Below, piece by piece: positions 1-8,279 of a DNA stretch of 64,000 nt (the first letter of the stretch is position 1; each line of letters starts with the position of its first letter). Both the position numbers and the translations under genes were made by a program. Source of the DNA: Megasphaera coli (lineage in GTDB: Bacteria; Bacillota; Negativicutes; Veillonellales; Megasphaeraceae); the NCBI RefSeq assembly GCF_900095855.1, contig NZ_FMIY01000002.1:1293322-1357321 (forward strand). The letters are read 5' to 3'. The notes under the pieces were generated by a model. The model saw nothing but the letters and a program-made list of their open reading frames with translations, was not told the origin of the DNA and searched no databases.

Positions 1-1
1 T

Positions 2-556
2 ATCGGTATTTGTATCATCAGAGCGGCCATCGGCATCGTCCACGATATGTATAATCATCTTATCGGTATTCGCGCCGATGATACGCTGGTCCGCAAGCTG
101 AAAGAAACAATTGCTTCTTACCCGCACGTAGGCGGCGTATACGATCTTATTTTAAACAGTTACGGCCCGGGAGAAACGATCGGCTCCGTTCATATCTCCC
201 TTCCGGATACGCTGACCATTGCCGACGTACATCCTTTAAACAAGCGCATTGCTTCCGATATTTACGACAAATTCGGCATCGTCATGACTATCGGCGTGTA
301 TGCGGAAAATCAAAATGACCTGAAAGCGCTGCAGATCAAAAAAGAACTGGATGATATTTTAAGTCTGTATCCTCACGTACTCCAAATCCATGCCTTCTAT
401 GTACAGGAATGCGAGAAAACGATTTATTACGACCTCATCTTCGACTTTGACGAGCCGGATCCCCGCGGCGCGCTGGAAAGCATCGAAAAAGAACTGCAAA
501 AGCGCATTCCCGAATACAGGCAGTTTGCCATTTTGGATACGGATTTCAGTAATTAA
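2..556 (+). CDS. Cation diffusion facilitator transporter, C-terminal part (cut by window edge)
   Basis: The reading frame is open to the left edge, so the gene starts before the window; about 184 residues remain. What is left is the end of the last membrane helix followed by the cytoplasmic domain of cation-diffusion-facilitator (CDF) transporters, recognisable from the pattern GIRADDTLVRKL, then a ferredoxin-like fold with SVHISLPDTLTIADVHPL. The CDF family exports divalent metals such as Zn, Fe or Mn in exchange for protons; the substrate cannot be told because the membrane metal site lies outside the window. After the CDF domain there is a further stretch of about 80 residues (IKKELDDILSLYPHVLQIHAFYV) that looks like a second copy of the same fold. 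A strong terminator follows directly. Confidence 0.8.
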   Translation: MGICIIRAAIGIVHDMYNHLIGIRADDTLVRKLKETIASYPHVGGVYDLILNSYGPGETIGSVHISLPDTLTIADVHPLNKRIASDIYDKFGIVMTIGVYAENQNDLKALQIKKELDDILSLYPHVLQIHAFYVQECEKTIYYDLIFDFDEPDPRGALESIEKELQKRIPEYRQFAILDTDFSN

Positions 557-578
557 AAAAGGCCTGCCGGGCCTTTTT
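556..578 (+). terminator. Rho-independent terminator of the CDF transporter gene
   Basis: Stem AAAAAGGCC / GGCCTTTTT with a five-base loop, overlapping the stop codon region and ending in a T run. Confidence 0.8.
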
Positions 579-644
579 ATATCTAAAAAATACGTGTGCC
601 CCTCTTGCTGCAGGAGAGTTGTACATATAGTTATTCTCCGCCTC

Positions 645-656
645 TCGTGCTATAAT
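645..656 (+). promoter_or_regulatory. Extended -10 promoter for the DUF4116/MoxR/VWA genes
   Basis: TGCTATAAT is a perfect extended -10 box (651-656 is TATAAT), 45 bases before the start codon at 702. The -35 region is weak (TAGTTA at 628-633 with 17 bases between), as is usual for extended -10 promoters. Confidence 0.55.
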
Positions 657-701
657 ACTGGCAATGAATTAAACGTATAATCTCAGATGCAGGGAGACTC
701 T

Positions 702-1511
702 ATGGATAATGTAAATTATTTGGAAATGGTAAAGCGCAACCCGTATACCCTGGAACATATTGAAAATCCGACGGAAGAAATCATGCTCGCCGCCGTTAAA
801 CAAAACGGTATGGTTCTGCAATATATTAAAAATCCGTCTCTCGCCGTCCAGGAAGCGGCTATTGAAAACGAAGCAAGAGCCGTTCAGTTCATCCCGGATC
901 CGCCGGAGCACCTGGCGGAAAAAGCCGTAAAAAAGAGCTGGGCCAATCTGGAATATATCAAGCATCCGTCGGGCCGGCTTATACGCCTGGCCCTGTCTTA
1001 CTCGGGCTGGGCTTTAAAGTATATTAAAGACGCCGACGAAGAACTGCAGCTCACGGCAATCCGCAAAAATTACGACGCCGTAAAATATATTGATTCTCCA
1101 TCCGTTGCCGTTCAGGAAGCGGCGGCGGCACAAAACTACGCTGCCCTGCGCTACATCGATAAGCCCGCCTTCAGTACGGAATGCATTGCCGTAAAAAATG
1201 ATGAACAGGCCCTGCGTTTTATAAAAAATCTGACTGCGGAAAAATTTCTCGCTCTCATGAAAGTAAACACGCTTATCGTAAAATACATGCCCACGGGCTT
1301 TGCCGTCGCCGTCGACGCCGTGGAAAACGCATTGCAGGAGGCCGTGGCGAATCCGGACGTGGACGAAAAGTACATCCGCGATTTCATCAACTGCCGCAGT
1401 ATCGGCAGAACCGTTTCGACCATGCCCATTGACAAAATTGCGCTCATCGACGAATACGGCAGCAAAAAGGCGCGCCGCATTGCGGTCGACGAAAAACTGA
1501 AATTCTCTTAG
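702..1511 (+). CDS. DUF4116 repeat protein
   Basis: 269 residues, made almost entirely of seven or eight repeats of about 25-30 residues with the pattern 'A(I/V)..N..A(L/V)(Q/K)YI..PS..VQ.AA', the signature of DUF4116-type helical repeats. No catalytic motif, signal peptide or membrane segment is visible, so a cytoplasmic protein-protein interaction role is the likeliest reading. An in-frame ATG exists at 687, but 702 is preferred because AGGGAG (691-696) lies five bases before it. It is followed after only nine bases by the MoxR-type ATPase, so the three genes to 4063 look like one operon. The protein may be an adaptor or substrate selector for the ATPase/VWA pair; that is inference. Confidence 0.7.
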   Translation: MDNVNYLEMVKRNPYTLEHIENPTEEIMLAAVKQNGMVLQYIKNPSLAVQEAAIENEARAVQFIPDPPEHLAEKAVKKSWANLEYIKHPSGRLIRLALSYSGWALKYIKDADEELQLTAIRKNYDAVKYIDSPSVAVQEAAAAQNYAALRYIDKPAFSTECIAVKNDEQALRFIKNLTAEKFLALMKVNTLIVKYMPTGFAVAVDAVENALQEAVANPDVDEKYIRDFINCRSIGRTVSTMPIDKIALIDEYGSKKARRIAVDEKLKFS

Positions 1512-1520
1512 AGGTACAGT

Positions 1521-2645
1521 ATGAACTTTACAGACACCTTAAAAAGCGTGGAACTCGTTTTGGCCGCCGGTCAGGTACCGCTCCTCGTCGGCAAGACGGG
1601 CATCGGCAAAACCGCCCTGGCTGTCGAAACGGCACGGCAAAACGGCTATAAACTGGTAACGATCGACGGCAACCTGCTGAAAGAAGGGGAAATCGGCGGC
1701 TTGCCCCTGATTGAAGACTTTTTCCGACAAACGGACACGTCCGCCGCAACGCGCGAAAAAACGACCGTATATGCAGTGCACCACAAACTGAAAGAAATTG
1801 ACGATCTGCTGTCGGCCGGTCATCAGGTTCTGCTTTTTATCGACGAAATAAACCGCTGTGAGCATGCAGTGCAGCAGGAACTGATGAACCTTATCTTGAA
1901 CCGTGAAATCAACGGTTACCGGCTTCGCCGGGACGTACATATCGTCGCCGCCATGAACCCGTCCGACACGTACGAGTATGAAGCCGTCGACATGGATGAC
2001 GCTCAAAAGAACCGCTTCGTCTGGCTCTACATGGAAGCCGATCCGATTCAATGGCTCAGCTGGGCTGCCGACAATCACATTGAAGAACGGGTATGTCAAT
2101 TTATCTCCACTTACCCGGAATACCTCAACAGCCTTAACGAAGACGATATCAACGCGACACCGCGCAGCTATGAACGTATTTCCAAACTCTATTCCTTATA
2201 TAAAGAAAATACGGACACTATTCCCCGTTCCGTTTTTTATAACGTCATTCGCGGTAATATCGGTAAAATGATTGCGGAAGAATTTCTCAATTTTATTGAA
2301 AGCACCTACAAGCCTCTCCTCACGTACGAAGACGTATTCTCCGGTGCCGAATTGTCCGGAAATATTGCAGCGGCCGTTGCCGATGAAACCCATACGCGCC
2401 TCTACATCAGCGCAAAAAATATTTTAAACGAACTGCGCCGCCATCTGGATGAGGGCTCCGTCGACAGCACAAAAGCCTTAAACAGACTGGTTCTCTTTTT
2501 GCAAACCTACCCGGTCGATCTGATGGTCGCCATCATGAAGGATATTCGCAACAACATGCCTCTCATTTATAAATATGCCGCAGAAAATGATGCCTTTATT
2601 GACGCCTATTTTGCGGCCTTTCGCAGAAAACGGCAAAGACTATGA
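1521..2645 (+). CDS. MoxR-type AAA+ ATPase
   Basis: 374 residues. Walker A GKTGIGKT is at residues 24-31 and Walker B LLFIDE at 104-109, followed by NRCEHAVQQELMN, which fits the MoxR/dynein-related AAA clade where the segment after Walker B leads to sensor 1 (AAMNPSD, near residue 145). These ATPases act as chaperones that insert metals or cofactors or remodel complexes, normally together with a VWA-domain partner encoded next to them. That partner is the next gene, whose ATG overlaps this stop codon in an ATGA (2642-2645), indicating translational coupling. The C-terminal 150 residues are helical and match no domain I can name. Confidence 0.8.
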   Translation: MNFTDTLKSVELVLAAGQVPLLVGKTGIGKTALAVETARQNGYKLVTIDGNLLKEGEIGGLPLIEDFFRQTDTSAATREKTTVYAVHHKLKEIDDLLSAGHQVLLFIDEINRCEHAVQQELMNLILNREINGYRLRRDVHIVAAMNPSDTYEYEAVDMDDAQKNRFVWLYMEADPIQWLSWAADNHIEERVCQFISTYPEYLNSLNEDDINATPRSYERISKLYSLYKENTDTIPRSVFYNVIRGNIGKMIAEEFLNFIESTYKPLLTYEDVFSGAELSGNIAAAVADETHTRLYISAKNILNELRRHLDEGSVDSTKALNRLVLFLQTYPVDLMVAIMKDIRNNMPLIYKYAAENDAFIDAYFAAFRRKRQRL

Positions 2646-4063
2646 AACGGACCGTCTCTCCGGAAAGTGAATCGATTCTCCTTTATCAGGAGCTTTGTAC
2701 CCTCGTCGACATGAGTGACGGCAAGGCGCAGGCAAGCTTCATCGTGCCGCCGCACTTTCGCCGGCGCTTCTTCGCCCTCATCAACGCCGTAAATCTCCGC
2801 CTCATGGAAGACTCGGACAACTTCTTCGGCTACTTTCTCTTTCATATGGGCCGCGATATTCGCTGCGACATGGAAAGTCCGACGGGGACAAACTTCAAAC
2901 AAGCCAAGTATATCATATACTTTAATCCCTTCCTCTTTCTGCCGCTCGCACCGGAACAGATGGAAAGCACGATTAAGCATGAAATACTGCATATCGTATC
3001 TCTCCACCTGCTGCGGGCAAAACAGCTGCGCAACGAATATTCCCCCTTGGCGCTGAACATGGCCATGGACATCGTCGTCAATACCTACCTTTCTCCCCTG
3101 CCGGCAGATGCCGTTACGCTGCCCCTCGTCAACCTGCAGTATAACCTTACCATGCCGCTCTTCGAGACCTTCGAGTATTACGCGGAAGAAATTCAGCTCG
3201 CCCTGAACCGGCGCAAAAAAGGCCGCAACGCACCTGACGAGGGAAGCATGTCCGAAGACGCCGTGCCCATGCGCTTCAATCCGGAAACAACCCACGACAT
3301 TTGGGAAGAATCGGATAAAGTCGACGAGGCGACACTCATTCGGTTTACAAAAAAGGCCGCCGACGGAGCACGGAAGGAAAAGCTTTCGTCCTACTTGGAC
3401 AATCTCCTGACGGAACTTTCCAAGCAGCGGAACGAGCGCCCCTGGTACGAGTACTTAAAAAAAATCGTCCGCTCCGTGGCGGCGGAAAAGAAAAAGACGA
3501 CGACGCGCCGAAACAGGCGCCAGCCGGAACGCCTCGACCTGCGCGGGGATCTGCGCAGCAGAAAGGCCAGGCTCTTTATTGCCCTCGATATCAGCGGCAG
3601 TATCAGCGACAGCGAATTCACACAGGCTATGGAACAGGTCCTGCAAATCATCCGGGCCTATAACCACGACATTACGGTCATTGAATGCGACAATGAAATT
3701 CGCCGCATCTATCCGGTCACCGAGCTGCGCGACCTGGAGGAACGCTATCCCAAGCGGGGCGGCACGGCTTTTACACCGGTCATCGCCTATGCCAATAAAG
3801 AAAAACCGGACGCCCTCGTCTACTTTACGGACGGCAAGGGAGAAGAAAAAATGACCCTCGCACCGGCAGGATATAAAATCCTCTGGCTCCTCTCCGGCAA
3901 GGACCGTACCTTATCCCTGCAAAAGCCCTACGGCATAGTAAAAAAACTGACTCCGCCGGATACCAAAGATACCGTACTTGACTTTGACAGCATCGAAAAG
4001 GGCGGTTTCTCCATGGCAAACCAGGAACGTACCCGGGACCTGTCCGAATACATTCGCGGCTGA
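2642..4063 (+). CDS. Metallopeptidase-like / VWA-like domain protein (DUF2201 type)
   Basis: 473 residues in two parts. The N-terminal half contains HEILHIVSLH (residues 113-122), a zincin-type HExxH helix as in the DUF2201 putative metallopeptidase domain. The C-terminal half begins near residue 308 with LFIALDISGSIS, a VWA fold whose DxSxS is the metal-ion-dependent adhesion site, and a later YFTDGKG supplies the second loop. It forms an operon with the MoxR ATPase; such pairs act together, the ATPase working on targets recruited by the VWA domain. Whether the peptidase site is active is unknown. No signal peptide, so a cytoplasmic protein. The central stretch (about 180-300) is charged and lysine-rich. 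Confidence 0.75.
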   Translation: MKRTVSPESESILLYQELCTLVDMSDGKAQASFIVPPHFRRRFFALINAVNLRLMEDSDNFFGYFLFHMGRDIRCDMESPTGTNFKQAKYIIYFNPFLFLPLAPEQMESTIKHEILHIVSLHLLRAKQLRNEYSPLALNMAMDIVVNTYLSPLPADAVTLPLVNLQYNLTMPLFETFEYYAEEIQLALNRRKKGRNAPDEGSMSEDAVPMRFNPETTHDIWEESDKVDEATLIRFTKKAADGARKEKLSSYLDNLLTELSKQRNERPWYEYLKKIVRSVAAEKKKTTTRRNRRQPERLDLRGDLRSRKARLFIALDISGSISDSEFTQAMEQVLQIIRAYNHDITVIECDNEIRRIYPVTELRDLEERYPKRGGTAFTPVIAYANKEKPDALVYFTDGKGEEKMTLAPAGYKILWLLSGKDRTLSLQKPYGIVKKLTPPDTKDTVLDFDSIEKGGFSMANQERTRDLSEYIRG

Positions 4064-4069
4064 AAAACG

Positions 4070-4107
4070 AAAACAGACGGCATGCACCATTGCGTGTCGT
4101 CTGTTTT
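4070..4107. terminator. Bidirectional terminator between the VWA gene and tpsB
   Basis: AAAACAGACG (4070-4079) pairs with CGTCTGTTTT (4098-4107), and the inner arms GCATGC/GCGTGT also pair with wobbles. The A-rich left arm and T-rich right arm let it work for both convergent genes. Confidence 0.8.
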
Positions 4108-4113
4108 GCATAT

Positions 4114-5787
4114 TTACCACCTCCGGCTGAGCGTAAAACCGAAGGCTCTGCCCGTTCGGTGCCCTTGCGGTTTGTATAGCGGCGTCCCTGCAAAAACGTC
4201 ATACGAAAAGCCGGGCGAAATATCTCCCCGCATGCCCACGACAGCACCGGCAAGGGTTCTGCCTGTCCCCATCCGTGCCGAAGGTCCGTATACGGCACCT
4301 GCATCGATACCGGCGTATGCGGAGCTGTGCAGTGCCGGGATATAGGAAGAAACTTCACTTTGCACGTACCAGCCGCTTTCTCCCATGAGCGTATATTCCC
4401 CGTCAAACCCCCGCACCGTGTACCGGTTCCCTATGCTGATCATATCCACGCCGTACAGTCTGTCGCCGCCGGTCGTCCACTGCCCGTGTAAAGAGGAGGA
4501 AAAGACAGCCGGCCGGTGTCCCATCGTAAAGGGATGTGTATATTCGGCATCGATGAGCCACATGTGATACCGGCTTTTCGGGGCGTCCGTATCCTTCGAT
4601 TCCGCCTGCGCTCCGAAAAGACCTATACCCCGCCGATACCCTAAGCGTGTATAGACCGTATCCTTGCCCGTGTAAAGGCGGCGGGATATCCCTACCTCCA
4701 AGGCCGTCGTATGCAGAGCCTGTACGGGAATCTCCATGTCGTTAATGTAGTAATGCGAATGCCGTTTCGTAAGGCTTACGTCCATGCTCGTCTTTTGCCG
4801 CCGCGTCCGGCTCAGGACATGGTCCCACGTAATGCCGCTCCGCTTCGTCTTGCCCGTACTGATAAAGGAATAAGGCCGTTGCCGCACGTGCTGCCGATAA
4901 TCATAATAGCTGTAAAAGAAGGAGAATGTATCGTTGCCATGAGGAATGCGGTAGTACAGGTTATGTCCCCGTGTGCCGCGCAGGTAGCCGTCACGCATGC
5001 CGTCTCCGTTTATACCGATAGACAGTATATCATTGGCGTATAAAGGCTGATCTATGGAAACAGAGGCGCTCCACTGTACTTTCCCCGTATCGGACAGTCC
5101 GGAGTTATCGAGGGATAAGAGTCCGTGAACCGGACGAGTACGCTTGACCGTAAGCTCTATATCCGTAAGCTCCGGGTCTTGTGTAGGCACGAGTTTCACG
5201 GCCACATCCTGGGAAGACAGCCGCTTCATCTGTTCCAGCCCCTGCTCTATGAGGCGAAGGTTAAGAATATCCCCTTCCCGTATAGGAAAGGCCGAGCGCC
5301 ACGGCACACGGGCACTGTCTTCACTGTAACGGACCGTGCGCAGCCGTCCTGCAAGAAGATACAGGCGCAGCACACCGTCCTGCAAATTTTGTTCCCGCAG
5401 GAGTACGCGGCAGGTGGCATAGCCTTTTTCGAGGAGCACCGTATTCAGCTCATCTACAAGCTGTTGAATGGCAGTGCTGTCCATTTGCCTCCCGGCCTGC
5501 GCCTGTGCCCTATATGCCAAAAAGGAAAACTCCTTGTCCGCATGTTCCACCTCTATGGAGCGGATATAAAAGGAAGTTCCCCCCGGCAAAGCCGTCGAAC
5601 TCGGATGCTCAACTGCGGCAGTACCGATTACCGCCTGCGGCGCCAGCCTCCGTTCCGAACGAATAAGCGCCTCCTGCCGCGTCTGCTCGAGCTGTTCCTG
5701 CCGTACCGGCATGGAAGGTGAAGCGGCTTGTATCCATGTACAGCAGGTTGCAAAGAAAATGGCGATGCAGATTGAGCGATATTGCAT
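4114..5787 (-). CDS. TpsB/CdiB-type outer-membrane transporter (ShlB/FhaC family)
   Basis: 557 residues, normal for the family. Residues 1-21 form a Sec signal peptide ending ..TWIQA. A short helix-like segment (about 27-45) is followed by a POTRA region (about 72-210) and then a 16-strand-type beta barrel. NRYTVRGFDGE around residues 454-464 holds the conserved VRG(Y/F) motif of the Omp85 lid loop, and the protein ends in an aromatic residue (Trp), as outer-membrane barrels do. It would export the TpsA/CdiA-like protein encoded upstream on the same strand. AGGAGG-like GGAGGACGAG precedes the ATG. The gene order exoprotein, small genes, transporter resembles Burkholderia-type cdiAIB rather than E. 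coli cdiBAI. The reading frame is intact even though the exoprotein gene is damaged. Confidence 0.85.
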   Translation of the reverse strand: MQYRSICIAIFFATCCTWIQAASPSMPVRQEQLEQTRQEALIRSERRLAPQAVIGTAAVEHPSSTALPGGTSFYIRSIEVEHADKEFSFLAYRAQAQAGRQMDSTAIQQLVDELNTVLLEKGYATCRVLLREQNLQDGVLRLYLLAGRLRTVRYSEDSARVPWRSAFPIREGDILNLRLIEQGLEQMKRLSSQDVAVKLVPTQDPELTDIELTVKRTRPVHGLLSLDNSGLSDTGKVQWSASVSIDQPLYANDILSIGINGDGMRDGYLRGTRGHNLYYRIPHGNDTFSFFYSYYDYRQHVRQRPYSFISTGKTKRSGITWDHVLSRTRRQKTSMDVSLTKRHSHYYINDMEIPVQALHTTALEVGISRRLYTGKDTVYTRLGYRRGIGLFGAQAESKDTDAPKSRYHMWLIDAEYTHPFTMGHRPAVFSSSLHGQWTTGGDRLYGVDMISIGNRYTVRGFDGEYTLMGESGWYVQSEVSSYIPALHSSAYAGIDAGAVYGPSARMGTGRTLAGAVVGMRGDISPGFSYDVFAGTPLYKPQGHRTGRAFGFTLSRRW

Positions 5788-5833
5788 TATGACTCGTCCT
5801 CCGTCTCTAAAAAATAGTAAATCCTTTCTCTTT

Positions 5834-5980
5834 CTAATTTGCCAGTAAAATATAAATTCCTAAAATAATCGATATGCCATATACAATATTTAATTCTCTA
5901 AGACAGGATTTCGTTGTTACTGCCAAGTGATGCCACGAAGCAGCTTTTTCTGAGTCGTTGTTGTCTCTAGTGTTACCCAC
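5834..5980 (-). CDS. Possible 48-residue membrane peptide upstream of tpsB
   Basis: In the 330-base gap between tpsB and the third paralog there is a frame starting with GTG at 5980 (GGGGA eight bases before it) and ending at 5834. It encodes a polar N-terminal half (TRDNNDSEKAASWHHLAV) and a hydrophobic C-terminal helix (VYGISIILGIYILL). The alternation looks protein-like, but no family is recognised and the start is weak. It could equally be the tail of a larger gene lost by deletion in this rearranged locus. The rest of the gap (5981-6119) shows nothing clear. Confidence 0.3.
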   Translation of the reverse strand: MGNTRDNNDSEKAASWHHLAVTTKSCLRELNIVYGISIILGIYILLAN

Positions 5981-6119
5981 TTATCTCGTCCCCTGTTTCT
6001 ATTAAACGGCTGATTTCAAGATGGCTATTAATTCTTTTTTCTTTTCCATCTAAGAATAATTGCAATCGCGCTTTCATAGCGAATTTCGCTGTGGAATGTA
6101 CTTTTCTCTTTACTCCCGG

Positions 6120-6674
6120 CTATAGAGAATCTAATCCTCTCTCCTTCTCCAAATACCCATCTATCTTGTCCGGGAAATGAATACATTTTCTTCTGAAATA
6201 AGCCTCTTTACGTGGATTTCCGGTCTGCTTTAATTCCATATAAATAGCTCTGTCTATTTCCGACACATCTTGCAACGAGTCCCTTAAAATCAGTTGCTCC
6301 CCGAATTTATCCTTAAACCGCTGTAATGTAGTCTCAAATGGCCCCATAAATTCGTCGGGCACATAGTTATAGTAAGCCGAATTATATACTTTCTCCACGC
6401 TTCCGCCGGGAAGTACATCGGTCTTGGTATATCCCGATACGCCATAGGTATATAAGTATGGGGGACTGTAGGTATATCTAAACACCCATGGCTCTACCGC
6501 AACGTTTGCCTCATCATGAATGAGCCTAATATCGGAAATAAATTCATACCGCAGCAGGCCAAAATATTTTATGGAATCCAATTCTACAAAGCCGATAGCA
6601 AGCCAACCCAGAATAACCAAGAGGATATATATCGTTACCTTTACCGCCTTCACCGGCCTTCGCTCAATATTCAT
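6120..6674 (-). CDS. Single-pass membrane protein, CDI-locus paralog 3 (candidate immunity protein)
   Basis: 184 residues: a basic N-terminus, one transmembrane helix (about 12-30, VTIYILLVILGWLAIGFV), then a globular domain with YLYTYGVSGYTKTDV and GPFETTLQRFKDKFG. It is nearly identical to paralog 1 at 7725-8279 and clearly homologous to paralog 2 at 6934-7488. I do not recognise the family. The position directly after a scrap of the exoprotein gene, with the same 'VEEKLNEY-stop' overlap as the intact locus, suggests a duplicated toxin-immunity module whose toxin part was lost. The low GC compared with tpsA is typical of such immunity genes. Function is inferred from position only. Confidence 0.65.
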   Translation of the reverse strand: MNIERRPVKAVKVTIYILLVILGWLAIGFVELDSIKYFGLLRYEFISDIRLIHDEANVAVEPWVFRYTYSPPYLYTYGVSGYTKTDVLPGGSVEKVYNSAYYNYVPDEFMGPFETTLQRFKDKFGEQLILRDSLQDVSEIDRAIYMELKQTGNPRKEAYFRRKCIHFPDKIDGYLEKERGLDSL

Positions 6675-6846
6675 TTAACTTTTCCTCCACATAATAGCCT
6701 TGAAATATGGGTCGGGAATTAAGGCGCGCCGTATCGCCTACGTTTACGGCAAAGCCGCCGTCTCCCGCATAGATACCGGCCTGTTCGGTCACTCCTATGT
6801 AGTCGCTTTCTATCTTCCTCTTGCTGATAGTGACCGTAATCTCCAT
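6664..6846 (-). pseudogene. Remnant of the exoprotein gene (pre-toxin scrap joined to the toxin tail)
   Basis: About 90 bases here (roughly 6725-6815) are almost identical to 9885-9975 in the exoprotein gene and encode ESDYIGVTEQAGIYAGDGG. The frame then jumps directly to the last residues of the exoprotein, VEEKLNEY, and overlaps the start of paralog 3 by 11 bases exactly as the full gene overlaps paralog 1. Everything between was deleted. It marks an old duplicate of the exoprotein 3' end and leaves the ribosome binding site for paralog 3 in place. Confidence 0.75.
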
Positions 6847-6933
6847 GTTTCCTTTTTTAGTTTTGTAAAGGTCGATACATATATAAAACTACTTTCAGTG
6901 GCATTGTTCTGATAAGGATACACCCTGAGTTTT

Positions 6934-7488
6934 TTATAATTCCTCCAAACAAGTCTTCATAGCAGAGATATCCTCTTGTTTTTCTAATCCACGACGAAGG
7001 ATCTCGTCAAAATACCAGATCTTTTCAGATTCTCCTTTGATTCTTAAGGTTTGGTATATCTGCCGATCGCCTTCTGACACGTCCTGTAAAGAATCCTTCA
7101 AAATCAACTGGCCCCCGAATTTATCCTTAAACCGCTGCAATGTAGTTTCGAACGGTCCCGTAAATTCTTCTGACACGGTTTGATAATAGCTCCGGTTATA
7201 AACCTTCTCGACTTTTCCAAAGGGGATTACATTGGTCTTGGTGTATCCCGATATTCCATAGGTATATAAGTACGGTGACTCGAAATAGTACGCAAATATC
7301 CATGGTTCTATAGCAACATAGACGTTATGCTGAATAAGGTTTCTATCGGATTCCATCTCATACCGCATCATCCCAAAGTATTTTACCTTATCTACCTGTA
7401 TAACATTCACGGTAGACCAGTACATACCATATAAAATAATAAATGCCATTACCGTCAACAAACTCCATGCTCTCATCCTAATTGTCAT
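6934..7488 (-). CDS. Single-pass membrane protein, CDI-locus paralog 2 (candidate immunity protein)
   Basis: 184 residues, diverged from paralogs 1 and 3 in the membrane helix (about 9-28) and the C-terminus. It keeps the core PYLYTYGISGYTKTNV, the FTGPFETTLQRFKDKFG block and DSLQDVSEGDR. It is preceded by a mosaic tpsA/tpsB remnant and followed, across about 90 bases, by the next scrap. Divergence concentrated at the ends with a constant core could reflect specificity for different toxin variants, but this is inference; no known immunity family is recognised. Confidence 0.6.
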   Translation of the reverse strand: MTIRMRAWSLLTVMAFIILYGMYWSTVNVIQVDKVKYFGMMRYEMESDRNLIQHNVYVAIEPWIFAYYFESPYLYTYGISGYTKTNVIPFGKVEKVYNRSYYQTVSEEFTGPFETTLQRFKDKFGGQLILKDSLQDVSEGDRQIYQTLRIKGESEKIWYFDEILRRGLEKQEDISAMKTCLEEL

Positions 7489-7495
7489 CTCTATT

Positions 7496-7687
7496 TCACC
7501 CTATATAATTCTGCCAACGAAAAGGTAACATCATAAGATCAGCAGCTTCCTTTGTCGTTGCAATCGTTTCCGGGGCGATAGACGATTTGACCGAGACGCG
7601 TCTATCTTGCTGACACCCCCTCATATAGTAAATATAAAAGAAAGTGCCCTTCGGCAAAGCCGTCAAGCTCGGCTGATCTGCTCTCAT
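7496..7687 (-). pseudogene. Mosaic remnant of tpsB and tpsA sequence
   Basis: The 63-residue frame starts with PSLTALPKGTFFYI, matching PSSTALPGGTSFYI of the TpsB N-terminus. It continues with VKSSIAPETIATTKEAADL, matching KSAIAWGTITTTKEDVDL of the exoprotein pre-toxin region. Two pieces from opposite ends of the locus are thus joined out of order, showing past recombination between module copies. Not expected to be functional. Confidence 0.6.
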
Positions 7688-7724
7688 TTTTTCAAAACAA
7701 TAAACTATTATTCTTTACTTCCGG

Positions 7725-8279
7725 CTATAGAGAATCTAATCCTCTCTCCTTCTCCAAATACTCATCTATCTTGTCCGGGAAATGAATACATTTCCTTCTG
7801 AAATAAGACGTTCTACGCTCTTGCCCAGCTTCTTTTAACCCTAAGTAAATATGTCTATCCATCTCCGACACATCTTGCAACGAGTCCCTTAAAATCAGTT
7901 GTTTCCCGAATTTATCCTTAAACCGCTGTAATGTAGTTTCAAATGGCCCCATAAATTCATCGGGTACATAGTTATAGTAAACCGAATTATATACTTTCTC
8001 TACGCTTCCGCCGGGAAGTACATCGGTCTTGGTATATCCCGATACGCCATAGGTATATAAATACGGGGGACTGTAGGTATATGCAAATACCCATGGCTCT
8101 ACCGCAACGTTTGCCTCATCATGAATGAGCGTAATATTGGAAATAAATTTATATCGCAGCAGGCCAAAATATTTTATGGAATCCAATTCTACAAAGCCGA
8201 TAGCAAGCCAACCCAGAATAACCAAGAGGGTATATACCGTTACCTTTACCGCCTTCACCGGCCTTCGCTCAATATTCAT
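7725..8279 (-). CDS. Single-pass membrane protein, CDI-locus paralog 1 (candidate cognate immunity protein)
   Basis: 184 residues, one transmembrane helix (about 12-30), then a soluble domain with YLYTYGVSGYTKTDV, GPFETTLQRFKDKFG and DSLQDVSEMDR. Its ATG lies inside the last codons of the exoprotein gene (11-base overlap) with GGAGG in the exoprotein tail. In CDI loci this is the position of the immunity gene that protects the cell from its own CdiA toxin tip. The family is not one I know, and which compartment the globular part faces cannot be settled by eye. About 560 bases are repeated almost exactly at 6111-6690. Confidence 0.65.
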   Translation of the reverse strand: MNIERRPVKAVKVTVYTLLVILGWLAIGFVELDSIKYFGLLRYKFISNITLIHDEANVAVEPWVFAYTYSPPYLYTYGVSGYTKTDVLPGGSVEKVYNSVYYNYVPDEFMGPFETTLQRFKDKFGKQLILRDSLQDVSEMDRHIYLGLKEAGQERRTSYFRRKCIHFPDKIDEYLEKERGLDSL

